A DNA stretch of 64,000 nucleotides, from positions 40,979-104,978 of the forward strand of contig JADIMH010000012.1 of NCBI GenBank assembly GCA_017694885.1, written 5' to 3'. This DNA is from Candidatus Cryptobacteroides faecipullorum. GTDB lineage: Bacteria > Bacteroidota > Bacteroidia > Bacteroidales > UBA932. Shown in pieces: positions 53,433 to 62,390 of the stretch; positions within the stretch are counted from its first letter, which is position 1; each line of letters starts with the position of its first letter. Made by a program: the position numbers and the translations under genes. The notes beneath the pieces are model-generated. The model did not search any database. It had not been told where the DNA came from and saw only the letters and a list, made by a program, of their open reading frames with translations.

Positions 53433-54329
53433 GTGGATCCTCTTGTATTAAGAAAAGGGATTGTCCTCTCGGATAATATCGAAGATTATCCGGGAGGCAT
53501 AATCATACCCATAGACAAACCTTACCGGTGGACTTCCGCAGACGTAATACGTAAAATCAAGTTCACTGCAACGAGGCATTTCCGTAAAAAGAACCTGAAA
53601 GTCGGCCATGCGGGGACGCTCGACCCTCTGGCGACAGGAGTGCTGCTGGTGTGCATCGGGAATGCCACCAAGCTGGCGGAAACGCTGCAGAGCCATGACA
53701 AGGAATACATTGCAGGCGTAACTTTCGGGGCGACTACCCCTTCCTACGATCTGGAAAAAGACATAGACATGCATTATCCGCATGAACATATCACGGAAGA
53801 GAGGATCAGGGAAAAGCTGCAGGAATTCCTGGGGGAACAGGAACAGATAGCACCGCTCTTTTCCGCCAAGTCCATCGATGGAGTAAGGGCATACGAGATG
53901 GCGAGGAAACTTTACCGGAAACATCAGCAGGAAACAGGAAACGGCAGCACCCCTGACACACGGAAAGTATTCGATGCCACGGCAGAAGCCGTCATAAGGT
54001 CTGCAAAAATCAGAATATCCGACATCGAACTGCTTCATTTTTATCCTGACGGTACATCCGCAGACAACAGGAATGTTCCGGTACGCCAGGAAGATTCCCC
54101 TAAAAACCTCAGGATAAACGTGACCGACACTTCCGGACTGCACCTGCCCTCCGCCGAAATACGCATATCATGCAGTAAAGGCACATACATCCGCGCTTTT
54201 GCCAGAGACCTCGGCGAGGCTCTCGACAGCGGGGCACATCTGTGCTCCCTTGTACGCAGCCGCAGCGGCGACTTCAAGGTAGAGGACTGCCTCGGGGTGG
54301 AAGATGCGTTATCCGCCCTGTCGTTCTGA
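53433..54329 (+). CDS. truB: tRNA pseudouridine(55) synthase TruB
   Basis: Makes pseudouridine 55 in the T-loop of tRNAs. The catalytic aspartate is in VGHAGTLDPLATGVLLVCIG. The motif I-I-P-I-D-K-P-Y-R-W-T-S-A-D-V-I and the late R-I-S-C-S-K-G-T-Y-I-R-A-F-A-R-D-L-G are also present. A GTG two bases after the rpiB stop is the best start; no ATG fits. Two low-complexity inserts (about 165-180 and 205-235) make it longer than usual for the phylum and interrupt the domain before the conserved I-R-I-S-C-S-K-G. The MATE gene starts 49 bases after its stop. Confidence 0.94.
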   Translation: MDPLVLRKGIVLSDNIEDYPGGIIIPIDKPYRWTSADVIRKIKFTATRHFRKKNLKVGHAGTLDPLATGVLLVCIGNATKLAETLQSHDKEYIAGVTFGATTPSYDLEKDIDMHYPHEHITEERIREKLQEFLGEQEQIAPLFSAKSIDGVRAYEMARKLYRKHQQETGNGSTPDTRKVFDATAEAVIRSAKIRISDIELLHFYPDGTSADNRNVPVRQEDSPKNLRINVTDTSGLHLPSAEIRISCSKGTYIRAFARDLGEALDSGAHLCSLVRSRSGDFKVEDCLGVEDALSALSF

Positions 54330-54378
54330 ACAGAATTTTTCAGTATCTTCGCGGCGCGAAATACTGATTTTTCTTCAT

Positions 54379-55716
54379 ATGGTAAAGACTCTCCCCTATT
54401 CATATCATCACATCTGGAAAGTAGCCTACCCGATCCTGATAAGCCTGATTATGGAACAGCTTATCGGAATGACAGACACTGCATTCCTGGGAAGGGTAGG
54501 AGAAGTGGAATTAGGCGCTTCCGCAATAGCCGGAGTCTACTGCATGGCCATTTTCGTATCCGGGATGGGATTCGGTATCGGCTCCCAGATCATCATTGCC
54601 AGAAGGAACGGGGAAGGCAACTATAAGGAAACCGGCAACATTTTCTACCACGGGGTATATTTCCTGCTCGGGCTGGCGGTCATAATCATCGCCCTGTCCG
54701 AGATGGTTTCCCCGTGGGCATTGCACCGGATGGTCTCGTCACCCGAAATCGCCGATGCGGCTATGGATTATGTCCGGTGGAGACTCGTCGGATTCATTTT
54801 CGCTTTCGTTACAGTGATGTTCCGGGCCTTCTATGTCGGGACAACCCAGACCAGGACGCTGACACTGAACTCTATCGTCATGGTGCTGTCCAATGTGGTC
54901 TTCAACTGGATACTGGTATTCGGACACCTCGGCTTCCCTGCCCTCGGAATCGCCGGGGCCGCCATCGGCTCCACGCTTGCCGAACTGGTATCCCTCATAT
55001 TCTTCATCGTTTACACCATACGCAAGACCGACTGCGGAAAATACGGACTCAACCGCAGGATAGATTTCAGCTGGAGCAAGCTCGGAAGCATCCTTTCGAT
55101 ATCCGTCTGGACAATGATACAGAATTTCCTTTCGGTATCGGTCTGGTTCATTTTCTTCCTGTGCGTGGAACATCTCGGAGAAAGGGCACTTGCCGTTTCC
55201 AATGTCGTCCGGAGCATATCCGGCTTCGTATGGGTGTTCGCATCGGCGTTCTCATCCACATGCAGCTCACTGGTCAGCAACCTCATCGGCGAAGGCCATC
55301 AGGACACGGCCATGAGGCTTGTCCGAAGAGTCATAAAACTGGCTTATGTCCCGGTTATCCCTCTGCTCGTCTTTTTCTGCATATTCCCCAAGACCGTGAT
55401 CAGCATATATACCGACATCCCGGGAATAATCGACGGTTCGGTATCCTCGCTTTGGGTGCTGTGTGCAGCATATCTGTTCACCACTCCGGCACTTATCTGC
55501 TTCAACGCGATTTCCGGGACCGGAAACACCCGCACGGCATTCGGTCTCGAGGCCGTGGTGCTGGTCATCTATACTGCCTTTTGCATATTGATCATAAACG
55601 GATTGAAACCGCCCGTATGGGTTGCGTGGATAACTGAAATCATATATGCCGTTGCCATGCTGACAGTCTGCGGACTGTACCTGAAGAGCGGCCGCTGGAA
55701 AGGCAAGACAGTATAG
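54379..55716 (+). CDS. MATE-family multidrug or metabolite exporter
   Basis: A twelve-helix cation-coupled exporter of the MATE/DinF group (445 residues). It opens with H-I-W-K-V-A-Y-P-I-L-I-S-L-I-M-E-Q-L-I-G-M-T-D-T-A-F-L-G-R-V-G, where the P-x-L and D-T-A-F-L-G-R motifs are family hallmarks. The second half repeats the pattern (S-V-W-T-M-I-Q-N, then A-L-A-V-S-N-V-V-R-S). The start at 54379 removes 25 polar residues overlapping the end of truB. TATCTTCG at 54341 is a possible degenerate -7 box. Substrate unknown. It converges with the YgjP-type gene, with only 17 bases between the stops. Confidence 0.92.
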   Translation: MVKTLPYSYHHIWKVAYPILISLIMEQLIGMTDTAFLGRVGEVELGASAIAGVYCMAIFVSGMGFGIGSQIIIARRNGEGNYKETGNIFYHGVYFLLGLAVIIIALSEMVSPWALHRMVSSPEIADAAMDYVRWRLVGFIFAFVTVMFRAFYVGTTQTRTLTLNSIVMVLSNVVFNWILVFGHLGFPALGIAGAAIGSTLAELVSLIFFIVYTIRKTDCGKYGLNRRIDFSWSKLGSILSISVWTMIQNFLSVSVWFIFFLCVEHLGERALAVSNVVRSISGFVWVFASAFSSTCSSLVSNLIGEGHQDTAMRLVRRVIKLAYVPVIPLLVFFCIFPKTVISIYTDIPGIIDGSVSSLWVLCAAYLFTTPALICFNAISGTGNTRTAFGLEAVVLVIYTAFCILIINGLKPPVWVAWITEIIYAVAMLTVCGLYLKSGRWKGKTV

Positions 55717-55733
55717 AAGTCCCGTCCGGGATC

Positions 55734-56747
55734 CTATATAAGACGGTATTTCTTCACCTCCTGCTCCAGCACATGGTGGACAGGGAATTTCGCACGGCTG
55801 CGGCGCATGGCGGAAAGCAGGCCGTGGAAATATTCTCCCGATGCCTTGCTCCCGGAATGGCCGGGAGCGCCGTCCGCAGCCTGCAATGAATCCACGAGAA
55901 AAGCAAGACGTTTCATATTGTCCGAGCACAGTTTCTCGAGAAGGGCATGAAACCCGGGTCCATGGTCCGGATAGCGCAGATGGGACAGTTCATGAAGCAG
56001 GACATAGTCGCACACCGGCTCCGGTAGGCGCACGAGATTGAGATTGAGGTTTATGTTGCCCCGGGCAGAACAGCTCCCCCAGTTGGAGGAATTGTGCTTA
56101 ATGAAAACCTTTCCATAAGAAAAGCCGTAACGGGCGGCAAAGAACGACAGTTTCTGCGGAAGCAGGCTGCGTGCCTCGTCACGGAGTATTTTCACAAGCG
56201 CCTGATTCAAAACCGAAGACAGTTCCGCAGAGCCTTCAGACGGCATCGAATCCGGGTAATTCACGTCTTTACGGGACAGCGGGAGTTCCTGGCTAAGGTA
56301 AAGCCGCCCGGTATGCCTGACATCCTCCACAAGGGTCGAAGACACGGTTATGGTCCTTCCCGGCATGGCATCCCGGGCCGGACGCAGGACCCCGTTATGA
56401 ACGGCAGCCGCTCCGGGACCCATCCTGCCGCCCGGAACGCCGGAAGTACGGTGGAACCGGATTTCCGACAGCAATGTCCTGACTGCCGCCCCGTCGCGCA
56501 ACACCCCGACAGCAGCGCCGGACTTTTCCTCTTCTGCTGCCCGCCGGCGCTGTCTCTGCAAGACCTCCAGCACCCACTTCCTTTTCTGCAGGAAGAACCG
56601 CACCCCGTCATCATACCTGGCAAAACAAGGCACAGTCACCACTACCCCTTTCAAAGGATGCACCTTTATGCTTATCCTCCTGCTCCGGGAGCTTTTCGCC
56701 AGAGCCACAACCCCGATATCCGGATCCAGATACTGTTTGTTTTTCAT
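55734..56747 (-). CDS. YgjP-type (DUF45) metal-dependent hydrolase
   Basis: A 337-residue zinc metalloprotease-like protein of the YgjP/WLM group. The zinc motif is L-L-H-E-L-S-H-L-R-Y-P-D-H-G-P-G-F (H-E-x-x-H plus a downstream H), preceded by N-W-G-S-C-S-A-R-G-N-I-N-L-N, the signature of this family. The N-terminal part (R-S-R-R-I-S-I-K-V) is also typical. A Gly/Ala/Arg-rich stretch at about 85-140 looks like an insertion between the halves. I start at MKNKQYLDPD because the -7 box at 56761-56754 lies directly upstream; the ATG at 56774 would lie before that box. The physiological substrate is unknown. Confidence 0.88.
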   Translation of the reverse strand: MKNKQYLDPDIGVVALAKSSRSRRISIKVHPLKGVVVTVPCFARYDDGVRFFLQKRKWVLEVLQRQRRRAAEEEKSGAAVGVLRDGAAVRTLLSEIRFHRTSGVPGGRMGPGAAAVHNGVLRPARDAMPGRTITVSSTLVEDVRHTGRLYLSQELPLSRKDVNYPDSMPSEGSAELSSVLNQALVKILRDEARSLLPQKLSFFAARYGFSYGKVFIKHNSSNWGSCSARGNINLNLNLVRLPEPVCDYVLLHELSHLRYPDHGPGFHALLEKLCSDNMKRLAFLVDSLQAADGAPGHSGSKASGEYFHGLLSAMRRSRAKFPVHHVLEQEVKKYRLI

Positions 56748-56753
56748 AAGGTG

Positions 56754-56761
56754 CAAATGTA
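56754..56761 (-). promoter_or_regulatory. -7 box (TACATTTG) of the YgjP-type gene
   Basis: The plus strand CAAATGTA reads TACATTTG on the minus strand, a full TAnnTTTG match. It ends only six bases before the chosen ATG at 56747, so the message would have almost no leader. Confidence 0.45.
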
Positions 56762-56803
56762 TCAATAATTGCATTGAAAATTTAAATTTTTGTTAAATAA
56801 CAA

Positions 56804-56834
56804 TTTGTTTTATCGGAATTTCTGTCTAACTTTG
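56804..56834 (+). promoter_or_regulatory. rpsO promoter, TTTG-N19-TAACTTTG
   Basis: The -33 element TTTG (56804-56807) and the -7 element TAACTTTG (56827-56834) are separated by 19 bases, the best consensus match in the window. The start site would be near 56840, leaving a leader of about 65 bases before rpsO. Confidence 0.75.
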
Positions 56835-56904
56835 CGCCCGCTTGTCTGCCCGCTAAGGAAAGACAGCACAGGAAACTTATAAATTCATTTAATCTTTTTG
56901 CAAA

Positions 56905-57180
56905 ATGGCTGAATATTTACAGGCTGAAAAGAAGCAAGAGATTTTCGCGAAGTACGGAAAGTCTAATACGGACACCGGCTCTCCTGAGAGTCAAGTTGCT
57001 CTATTTTCCTACCGTATCGCTCATCTGACCGAGCACCTGAAACAGAACAAGAAGGACAATGTTACCCGCCGTTCTCTTCTCAAGCTCGTCGGTCAGAGAC
57101 GCCGTCTCCTTGATTATCTCAAAGAGAAGGATATCGAGAGATACAGAAATATCGTCAAGGAGCTGGGTCTCCGTCGATAA
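56905..57180 (+). CDS. rpsO: 30S ribosomal protein S15
   Basis: S15 binds the central domain of 16S rRNA early in 30S assembly. The 91 residues show the family helices: [24 protein letters not shown], then the loop [25 protein letters not shown] and the final [13 protein letters not shown]. It has its own promoter at 56804-56834 and is followed by a terminator hairpin. As in many bacteria, pnp is the next gene. Confidence 0.97.
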   Translation: MAEYLQAEKKQEIFAKYGKSNTDTGSPESQVALFSYRIAHLTEHLKQNKKDNVTRRSLLKLVGQRRRLLDYLKEKDIERYRNIVKELGLRR

Positions 57181-57223
57181 ACAGATACTGGAGCCGGGAT
57201 ATCCGCGGCTGCATGCAAGCAAG

Positions 57224-57268
57224 AAAAGAGGCAAGGGTTGCCCATGGGGCAGTCAGCCTCTTTTTTTT
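57224..57268 (+). terminator. Intrinsic terminator after rpsO
   Basis: AAAAGAGGC (57224-57232) pairs with GCCTC plus the following Ts (57256-57264), and a run of eight Ts ends the structure. The loop is about 23 bases and itself contains short G/C pairs. It should end most rpsO transcripts before pnp. Confidence 0.75.
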
Positions 57269-57302
57269 AAATGAATCGGTCAATGTGTCTGTTAACAAAT
57301 CA

Positions 57303-57405
57303 TTCAACCTGCGGCAGACACGGGAACACAATATATATTTCGGAATGGTACAAAGGAAGAAGACAATAAATATTAATCAACTCCCATAGGGGGAGGCAGG
57401 TTGAA
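57303..57405 (+). promoter_or_regulatory. pnp leader with a long-range inverted repeat over the ribosome site
   Basis: TTCAACCTGC (57303-57312) is perfectly complementary to GCAGGTTGAA (57396-57405), enclosing about 80 bases. The right arm overlaps the only purine-rich ribosome-binding stretch (GGGGGAGG, 57390-57397) and ends ten bases before the pnp ATG. A TATATTTC near 57334 may be a second promoter, but it would leave the left arm untranscribed. The arrangement resembles leaders used for control of PNPase translation. Confidence 0.5.
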
Positions 57406-57414
57406 AAAAGATTC

Positions 57415-59793
57415 ATGAATATCATTAACAAGAAAATCGAATTATCCGACGGAAGGATAATAGAAATCGAAACAGGTAAACTGGCCAAACAGGCAGACGG
57501 TTCGGTAGTAGTAAAAATGGGAGGCACAATGCTTCTGGCTTGTGTCACTTGCGCAAAAGACGCAAAAGAGGACGTGGATTTCATGCCGCTCCAGGTAGAC
57601 TACAAGGAAAAATTCGCTTCGGCAGGAAGATTTCCGGGCGGATTCATGAAACGTGAAGGAAAGGCATCGGATGCCGAAATCCTTACTGCCAGACTCGTGG
57701 ACAGGGCTCTCAGGCCATTGTTCCCTGAAGACTTCCACGCAGAAGTATATGTGACCATCAATCTTATCTCCGCAGAAAAAGACATCCAGCCTGATGCCCT
57801 TGCAGGTCTTGCCGCATCTTCGGCTCTTGCCGTAAGCGACATCCCGTTCGGAGGGCCTATCTCGGAAGTGCGTGTCGCACGTATCGACGGACAGCTGAGG
57901 ATCAACCCTGATTTCAGCGAGATGGACAAGGCAGACATCGACCTGATGGTTGCCGCTACATACGACAACATAATGATGGTCGAGGGAGAGATGAACGAAG
58001 TCAGCGAGGCTGACATGCTCGAAGCCATCAAGTTCGCCCATGAGGAAATCAAGAAGCACTGCAAGGTACAGATGGAACTCATGGAGGAGACTGGAAAGAC
58101 TGTCAAGAGAACATATTGCCACGAAGAGAACGATGAAGAGCTCCGCAAGGCTGTAGAGGCATTCTGCTACGACAGGTGCTACTCCATCGCAAAATCCGGA
58201 CTTCCAAAACACGAGAGGTCGGACGCTTTCGATGCCCTTAAAGAAGAGTTCTACCAGACTCTCCCTGAAGAGGAGCGCGAGGATAAGAAGATGATGGTGG
58301 AAAGATACTACCACGCTGTCGAGAAACACGCCATGAGGAACCTCATTCTGGATGAAGGAATCCGTCTGGACGGACGTAAGAGCACTGAAGTGCGTCCTAT
58401 CTGGTGCGAAGCGGGATATCTTCCTTGCGCTCACGGATCGGCGATCTTCACCCGCGGCGAGACACAGTCCCTTTCTACTGTCACGCTCGGCACCAAACTC
58501 GACATGAAGGAACTCGACGAAGTACTGGTACAGGGTTCCGAGCAGTTCGTGCTCCACTATAACTTCCCTCCTTTCGCTACCGGCGAAGCCAAAGCCCAGA
58601 GGGGTGTAGGCCGCCGCGAAATCGGGCACGGGAATCTGGCATGGAGGGCACTCAAGCCTATGGTTCCGCTCGCTCCTGAAAACCCATACGCAGTCCGCGT
58701 GGTTTCCGATATCCTCGAGTCCAACGGATCGTCTTCAATGGCTACCGTATGTGCAGGATGCCTTGCGCTGATGGATGCCGGCGTGAAGATCAAGAAACCG
58801 GTAGCAGGAGTTGCCATGGGACTTATCACAGACGCAGAAAGGCCTAACGACAGGTATGCAATCCTTACCGATATCCTCGGTGACGAAGACCACCTCGGTG
58901 ACATGGACTTCAAGGTGACCGGTACCAAGGACGGTATCACAGCCACCCAGATGGATATCAAAGTGGACGGACTGTCATACGAAGTGCTTGCAAAAGCACT
59001 CGAGCAGGCCCGCCAGGGAAGGATGCACATCATGGGCGAAATGATGAAATGCATCAGCGAGCCGCGTGCAGACTACAAACCGTTCGTTCCACGTCTTGTG
59101 CAGATCAGGGTACCGGGCGAGTTCATAGGAGCCATCATCGGCAAGGGAGGAGAAGTCATCCAGAAAATCCAGAGGGAGACAGGCACTACCGTCACCATCA
59201 CTGAAGACAATGCCAACGGAGTCAGCGAAGGCATCGTAGATATCTTCGGAGACAACAAAGAGGCCATGGACAAGGCTCTCGAGTGGATCAACGGCATCTG
59301 TGCCGTTCCTGAGGTAGGTAAGGTATACCACGGCACTGTAGTCTCTACACTTGAATTCGGAGCCTTCGTGGAAATCCTGCCCGGCAAGGAAGGCCTGCTC
59401 CACATCTCTGAAATAGACTGGGGAAAGACAGAAAAGGTAGAGGATGTACTCAATGTAGGGGACGAAGTGGACGTAAAACTCCTTGAGATCGATCCAAAGA
59501 CCGGAAAAATGAGGCTTTCGCGCAAAGCCCTTCTGGAAAAACCGGAGGGATATACCGAACCTGAGCGCAGGCCGAGACCGAACGGAGACAAGGGACCTCG
59601 CCGCAGTTCTGACGACAAGCGCGGAGTTCGCCGTGACGACCGCAGAGGCAGCGACGAGCGCAGGAATGACCGACGCGATGATCGCAGGGCCCCGCGCAGG
59701 GAGAGCAAACCGCGTCATGAAACCCCTGCGGCAGACAGCGGTTCCGATGCAGGCTTCGATGCTCCGGACTATAACAACCCGGATATTTTCTAA
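57415..59793 (+). CDS. pnp: Polyribonucleotide nucleotidyltransferase (PNPase)
   Basis: A 3'-to-5' phosphorolytic exoribonuclease. It has two RNase PH domains (about 10-235 and 320-545), the second with [23 protein letters not shown] and [20 protein letters not shown] domain (I-P-G type: [19 protein letters not shown], about 560) and an S1 domain ([18 protein letters not shown], about 635-705) follow. The last 85 residues are an Arg/Asp-rich disordered tail (repeats such as R-R-D-D-R-R). The tail is an addition to the core enzyme and may aid RNA or partner binding. Confidence 0.97.
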   Translation: MNIINKKIELSDGRIIEIETGKLAKQADGSVVVKMGGTMLLACVTCAKDAKEDVDFMPLQVDYKEKFASAGRFPGGFMKREGKASDAEILTARLVDRALRPLFPEDFHAEVYVTINLISAEKDIQPDALAGLAASSALAVSDIPFGGPISEVRVARIDGQLRINPDFSEMDKADIDLMVAATYDNIMMVEGEMNEVSEADMLEAIKFAHEEIKKHCKVQMELMEETGKTVKRTYCHEENDEELRKAVEAFCYDRCYSIAKSGLPKHERSDAFDALKEEFYQTLPEEEREDKKMMVERYYHAVEKHAMRNLILDEGIRLDGRKSTEVRPIWCEAGYLPCAHGSAIFTRGETQSLSTVTLGTKLDMKELDEVLVQGSEQFVLHYNFPPFATGEAKAQRGVGRREIGHGNLAWRALKPMVPLAPENPYAVRVVSDILESNGSSSMATVCAGCLALMDAGVKIKKPVAGVAMGLITDAERPNDRYAILTDILGDEDHLGDMDFKVTGTKDGITATQMDIKVDGLSYEVLAKALEQARQGRMHIMGEMMKCISEPRADYKPFVPRLVQIRVPGEFIGAIIGKGGEVIQKIQRETGTTVTITEDNANGVSEGIVDIFGDNKEAMDKALEWINGICAVPEVGKVYHGTVVSTLEFGAFVEILPGKEGLLHISEIDWGKTEKVEDVLNVGDEVDVKLLEIDPKTGKMRLSRKALLEKPEGYTEPERRPRPNGDKGPRRSSDDKRGVRRDDRRGSDERRNDRRDDRRAPRRESKPRHETPAADSGSDAGFDAPDYNNPDIF

Positions 59794-59810
59794 ATATTGA
59801 CGGAGTCGTA

Positions 59811-59939
59811 TATATTTGAAGGCGACTCAAAAGGGTACTTTCTGCGTTACGCTTGAATCGAAAATCCTCATGTACGACAGTACACTGCGGTTTTCTCTTC
59901 TGCGCAAGCCTTGAAATTCCTCCTTTTGAGTCGCCTTCA
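59811..59939 (+). repeat. MITE-like inverted-repeat element with an adjoining -7 box
   Basis: The 18-base arm TGAAGGCGACTCAAAAGG (59817-59834) is repeated inverted and without error as CCTTTTGAGTCGCCTTCA (59922-59939). The 87 bases between are themselves partly self-complementary around GTAC-GACA-GTAC (59872-59883). There is no coding potential. TATATTTG (59811-59818) overlaps the left end and could drive the receptor gene at 59983, making most of the element its leader. The sequence resembles short repeats I recall from bacteroidetal intergenic regions; copy number cannot be judged here. Confidence 0.6.
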
Positions 59940-59982
59940 TGTATTTTCTTATGATAATCCCCGACACAGCACGAAACATTCT

Positions 59983-62163
59983 ATGCCATTCAGAACATTC
60001 ATATCAATCGCCATTCTGTCGTCAGCCTGCACTTTATCCCTCTTCGGACAGGACATGCAGCAGGATACCACCGAAGTCGTGAATCTTGAAGGAACAGTAC
60101 TAACTGCCGAGAAAAAGCCTGTAGTCTACAGACTCGACCGCAAGAAAGTAAGCGGATCGTCAACCCTTTCGGCAGCAGGAGGATCTGCCGTAGATGTACT
60201 CAAATCGATGCCGTCGGTCCGCGTAGATGCAGACGGTGAAGTGTACTTCCGCGGAAGTACAGGCTTTCTTGTCTATGTAGACGGGAAACCGAGTATGCTG
60301 GAAGGGACCCAGGCCCTGGAACAGATTCCGGCTGAAAACATCGAGGACATCGAAATCATCACTTCTCCTTCAGCCGCATACAGGACTGACGGAGATGCCG
60401 GGATCATCAATATCATCACCAGGAAACGGCATACGGAAGGACTCGGAGGTTCTGTTTCAGCTTCAGGCAGTACGATAGGGACATGGAGCGGAGACGTCCA
60501 GCTGAGCCTGAACAGGAACAGCCACAGATGGTATATCGAAGGTACTGCATCGCAGATTCGTGGACGCAGCGAATTCAGACAGCAGAAACATACTCTTGTA
60601 GACAATTTCGAAACCCTCTCCGATGCAGACGGATACAGACACAGCACCGTATCATCATACATCGGGAAAATAGGCTGGGAATTCCGCAACGACAGACACC
60701 ATGCCTTAGTGGAGTTCCAGAGCGGAGTGACCGACAATGCCCGCGGAGGTGACATGTCCTACTACGAGAACAGAAAAGAATCCGGAACCGTGATAAATGA
60801 TGCCACATACGACAGCCATGACCGGTATTCAAACGAAAAGAGGCTTGCCCAGGTCATAGCGGAATACAGCTACATCATCAATGAACGGGGGGACAATATC
60901 TCGGCACAGGGCCGCCTCAGATATGACTGGTATGCCCTGGAATACACGGAAAGCAACCTTTTCACACAGTCCGGAGCCAGATATGAAGGGACACGGGGCT
61001 ATGAAGACGAATACCACTGGGACTATGACTGGGATGTCAGATATACGATGAACTACCGTCCGCTCGGAAAGTTCGAAGCCGGCTATCAGATGACCTCATA
61101 CAGCGAAGTCGGAGACTACAGCATAAAATACTGGGATCGGGATGCGGAAGAATTCCAGTGGCAGGATGACCTGTACGCCCCGTTCTTCTACCGCAGGCAG
61201 ATACATTCGTTTTTCGCCATGGCCACCGACACTTTCGGGCCAGTTGATGTAAATGCCGGAATACGCGGAGACTACACCCATGACATAATGGACATTACCG
61301 TCAAGGATGCAAGCCGCAACCTGAAACGTTACGAGCTGTTTCCATCCGCACATATAGCCTATCATGCTCCGCATGACAATACGATATCGCTGTCATACGC
61401 TTTCCGCACCAACCGCCCCGGTATCTGGAAACTCGAACCTTACATCACATACGAAGACTACTACACCCGCCTTATAGGCAATCCGGACATAAAGCCCGAA
61501 TACATCCATTCCGCAGAACTGGGATACCGCAAGGTATTCGGCAAAAACCGCAACAGCCTGACATTTACAGGATTCTTTCGGTCAAGGAAAGGGAAGACCG
61601 ATCTCATACGCCGTCCATACCAGCCTGGAGTGACACTCGACTCCCTTATAAATGCAGGTAACGACATCTCGTTCGGACTTGAAGCCGAAGCCCGCGTAAA
61701 AATCGCAGGATGGTGGGACATGACCGTGACCGGAAGCGCATTCAGGTACAGTTTCAAAAGCACCTACGAAGGCAGTTCGGACGCATCCGATTTCAGCTAT
61801 ACATTCGGAATGATCAACAATTTCAAGGCAGGAAAGACCACACGGATCCAGTTCGATGCCAACGCCATAGGGCCGGCCATCCTCTCTCAGGGTACGGAAA
61901 GGGGATATTTCTACTTCGATGTGGCCATCCGGCAGCAGGTCATCAAGGACCGGCTTGCCGCTTCCTTAGTCTTCCATGATGCCTTTCATACGGCCAGATA
62001 CGAGAACCGCAGGGAAACCCCCGGACTCCTTTCGCTTACCAAGGTCAGACCGGTCTATCCGAACATCATCCTGTCCCTGAGCTACACTTTCAACGTCAAG
62101 GACCGTAAGGAGCACAGCGGAGCCATCTCCACCGGGACCATCTTCGAAGGCAAGGATTTTTAA
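59983..62163 (+). CDS. TonB-dependent receptor-like outer-membrane beta-barrel protein (OMP_b-brl_3 type, 726 aa)
   Basis: An outer-membrane barrel with a TonB-type plug. The start MPFRTFISIAILSSACTLSL gives a signal peptide; the longer reading from 59911 begins in the repeat element. The plug has D-V-L-K-S-M-P-S-V-R-V-D-A-D-G-E-V-Y-F-R-G, L-V-Y-V-D-G-K-P-S and I-E-I-I-T-S-P-S-A-A-Y-R-T-D-G-D-A-G-I-I-N-I. The strand-rich barrel starts near residue 170. No carboxypeptidase-regulatory domain precedes the plug, and no canonical TonB box is recognised. Proteins of this group import unknown nutrients or metals, or act in envelope functions. No partner gene is adjacent. Confidence 0.88.
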   Translation: MPFRTFISIAILSSACTLSLFGQDMQQDTTEVVNLEGTVLTAEKKPVVYRLDRKKVSGSSTLSAAGGSAVDVLKSMPSVRVDADGEVYFRGSTGFLVYVDGKPSMLEGTQALEQIPAENIEDIEIITSPSAAYRTDGDAGIINIITRKRHTEGLGGSVSASGSTIGTWSGDVQLSLNRNSHRWYIEGTASQIRGRSEFRQQKHTLVDNFETLSDADGYRHSTVSSYIGKIGWEFRNDRHHALVEFQSGVTDNARGGDMSYYENRKESGTVINDATYDSHDRYSNEKRLAQVIAEYSYIINERGDNISAQGRLRYDWYALEYTESNLFTQSGARYEGTRGYEDEYHWDYDWDVRYTMNYRPLGKFEAGYQMTSYSEVGDYSIKYWDRDAEEFQWQDDLYAPFFYRRQIHSFFAMATDTFGPVDVNAGIRGDYTHDIMDITVKDASRNLKRYELFPSAHIAYHAPHDNTISLSYAFRTNRPGIWKLEPYITYEDYYTRLIGNPDIKPEYIHSAELGYRKVFGKNRNSLTFTGFFRSRKGKTDLIRRPYQPGVTLDSLINAGNDISFGLEAEARVKIAGWWDMTVTGSAFRYSFKSTYEGSSDASDFSYTFGMINNFKAGKTTRIQFDANAIGPAILSQGTERGYFYFDVAIRQQVIKDRLAASLVFHDAFHTARYENRRETPGLLSLTKVRPVYPNIILSLSYTFNVKDRKEHSGAISTGTIFEGKDF

Positions 62164-62216
62164 TTCCCTGTCATCCCGGGCGTAGGCGAGAAATCTGTCA
62201 GATAACCATTTTTGTG

Positions 62217-62351
62217 TATCTTTGCACCTGTCATTCCGGATTGCCGTCCGTTACCGTCCGGTACGGTAAATCCCTCCCACGCCTGTGGCGCGGGTCCCTC
62301 CCGTTCACGAGGCCACGGGCGGCCACGCCGTCCGGACGGTAACGGACGGCA
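62217..62351 (+). promoter_or_regulatory. ksgA promoter and structured leader
   Basis: TATCTTTG at 62217-62224 is a full -7 box. The predicted leader (about 62231-62390) contains a perfect 20-bp inverted repeat: TGCCGTCCGTTACCGTCCGG (62242-62261) with its complement at 62332-62351. A competing hairpin, TTACCGT-CCGGT-ACGGTAA (62251-62269), uses the same left-arm bases. Two smaller hairpins (CGCC-TGT-GGCG and CCCGT...ACGGG) lie inside the loop. This is either a regulatory fold or a REP/MITE-type insertion. Confidence 0.55.
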
Positions 62352-62390
62352 TCTAGCATAAGGAATTTTGGAGAAAACAAAAAGAAAACT

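Noticed and set aside
59911..59982. N-terminal extension of the TonB-type receptor frame by 24 residues
   Set aside because: It begins inside the right arm of the inverted-repeat element and would place the signal peptide internally.
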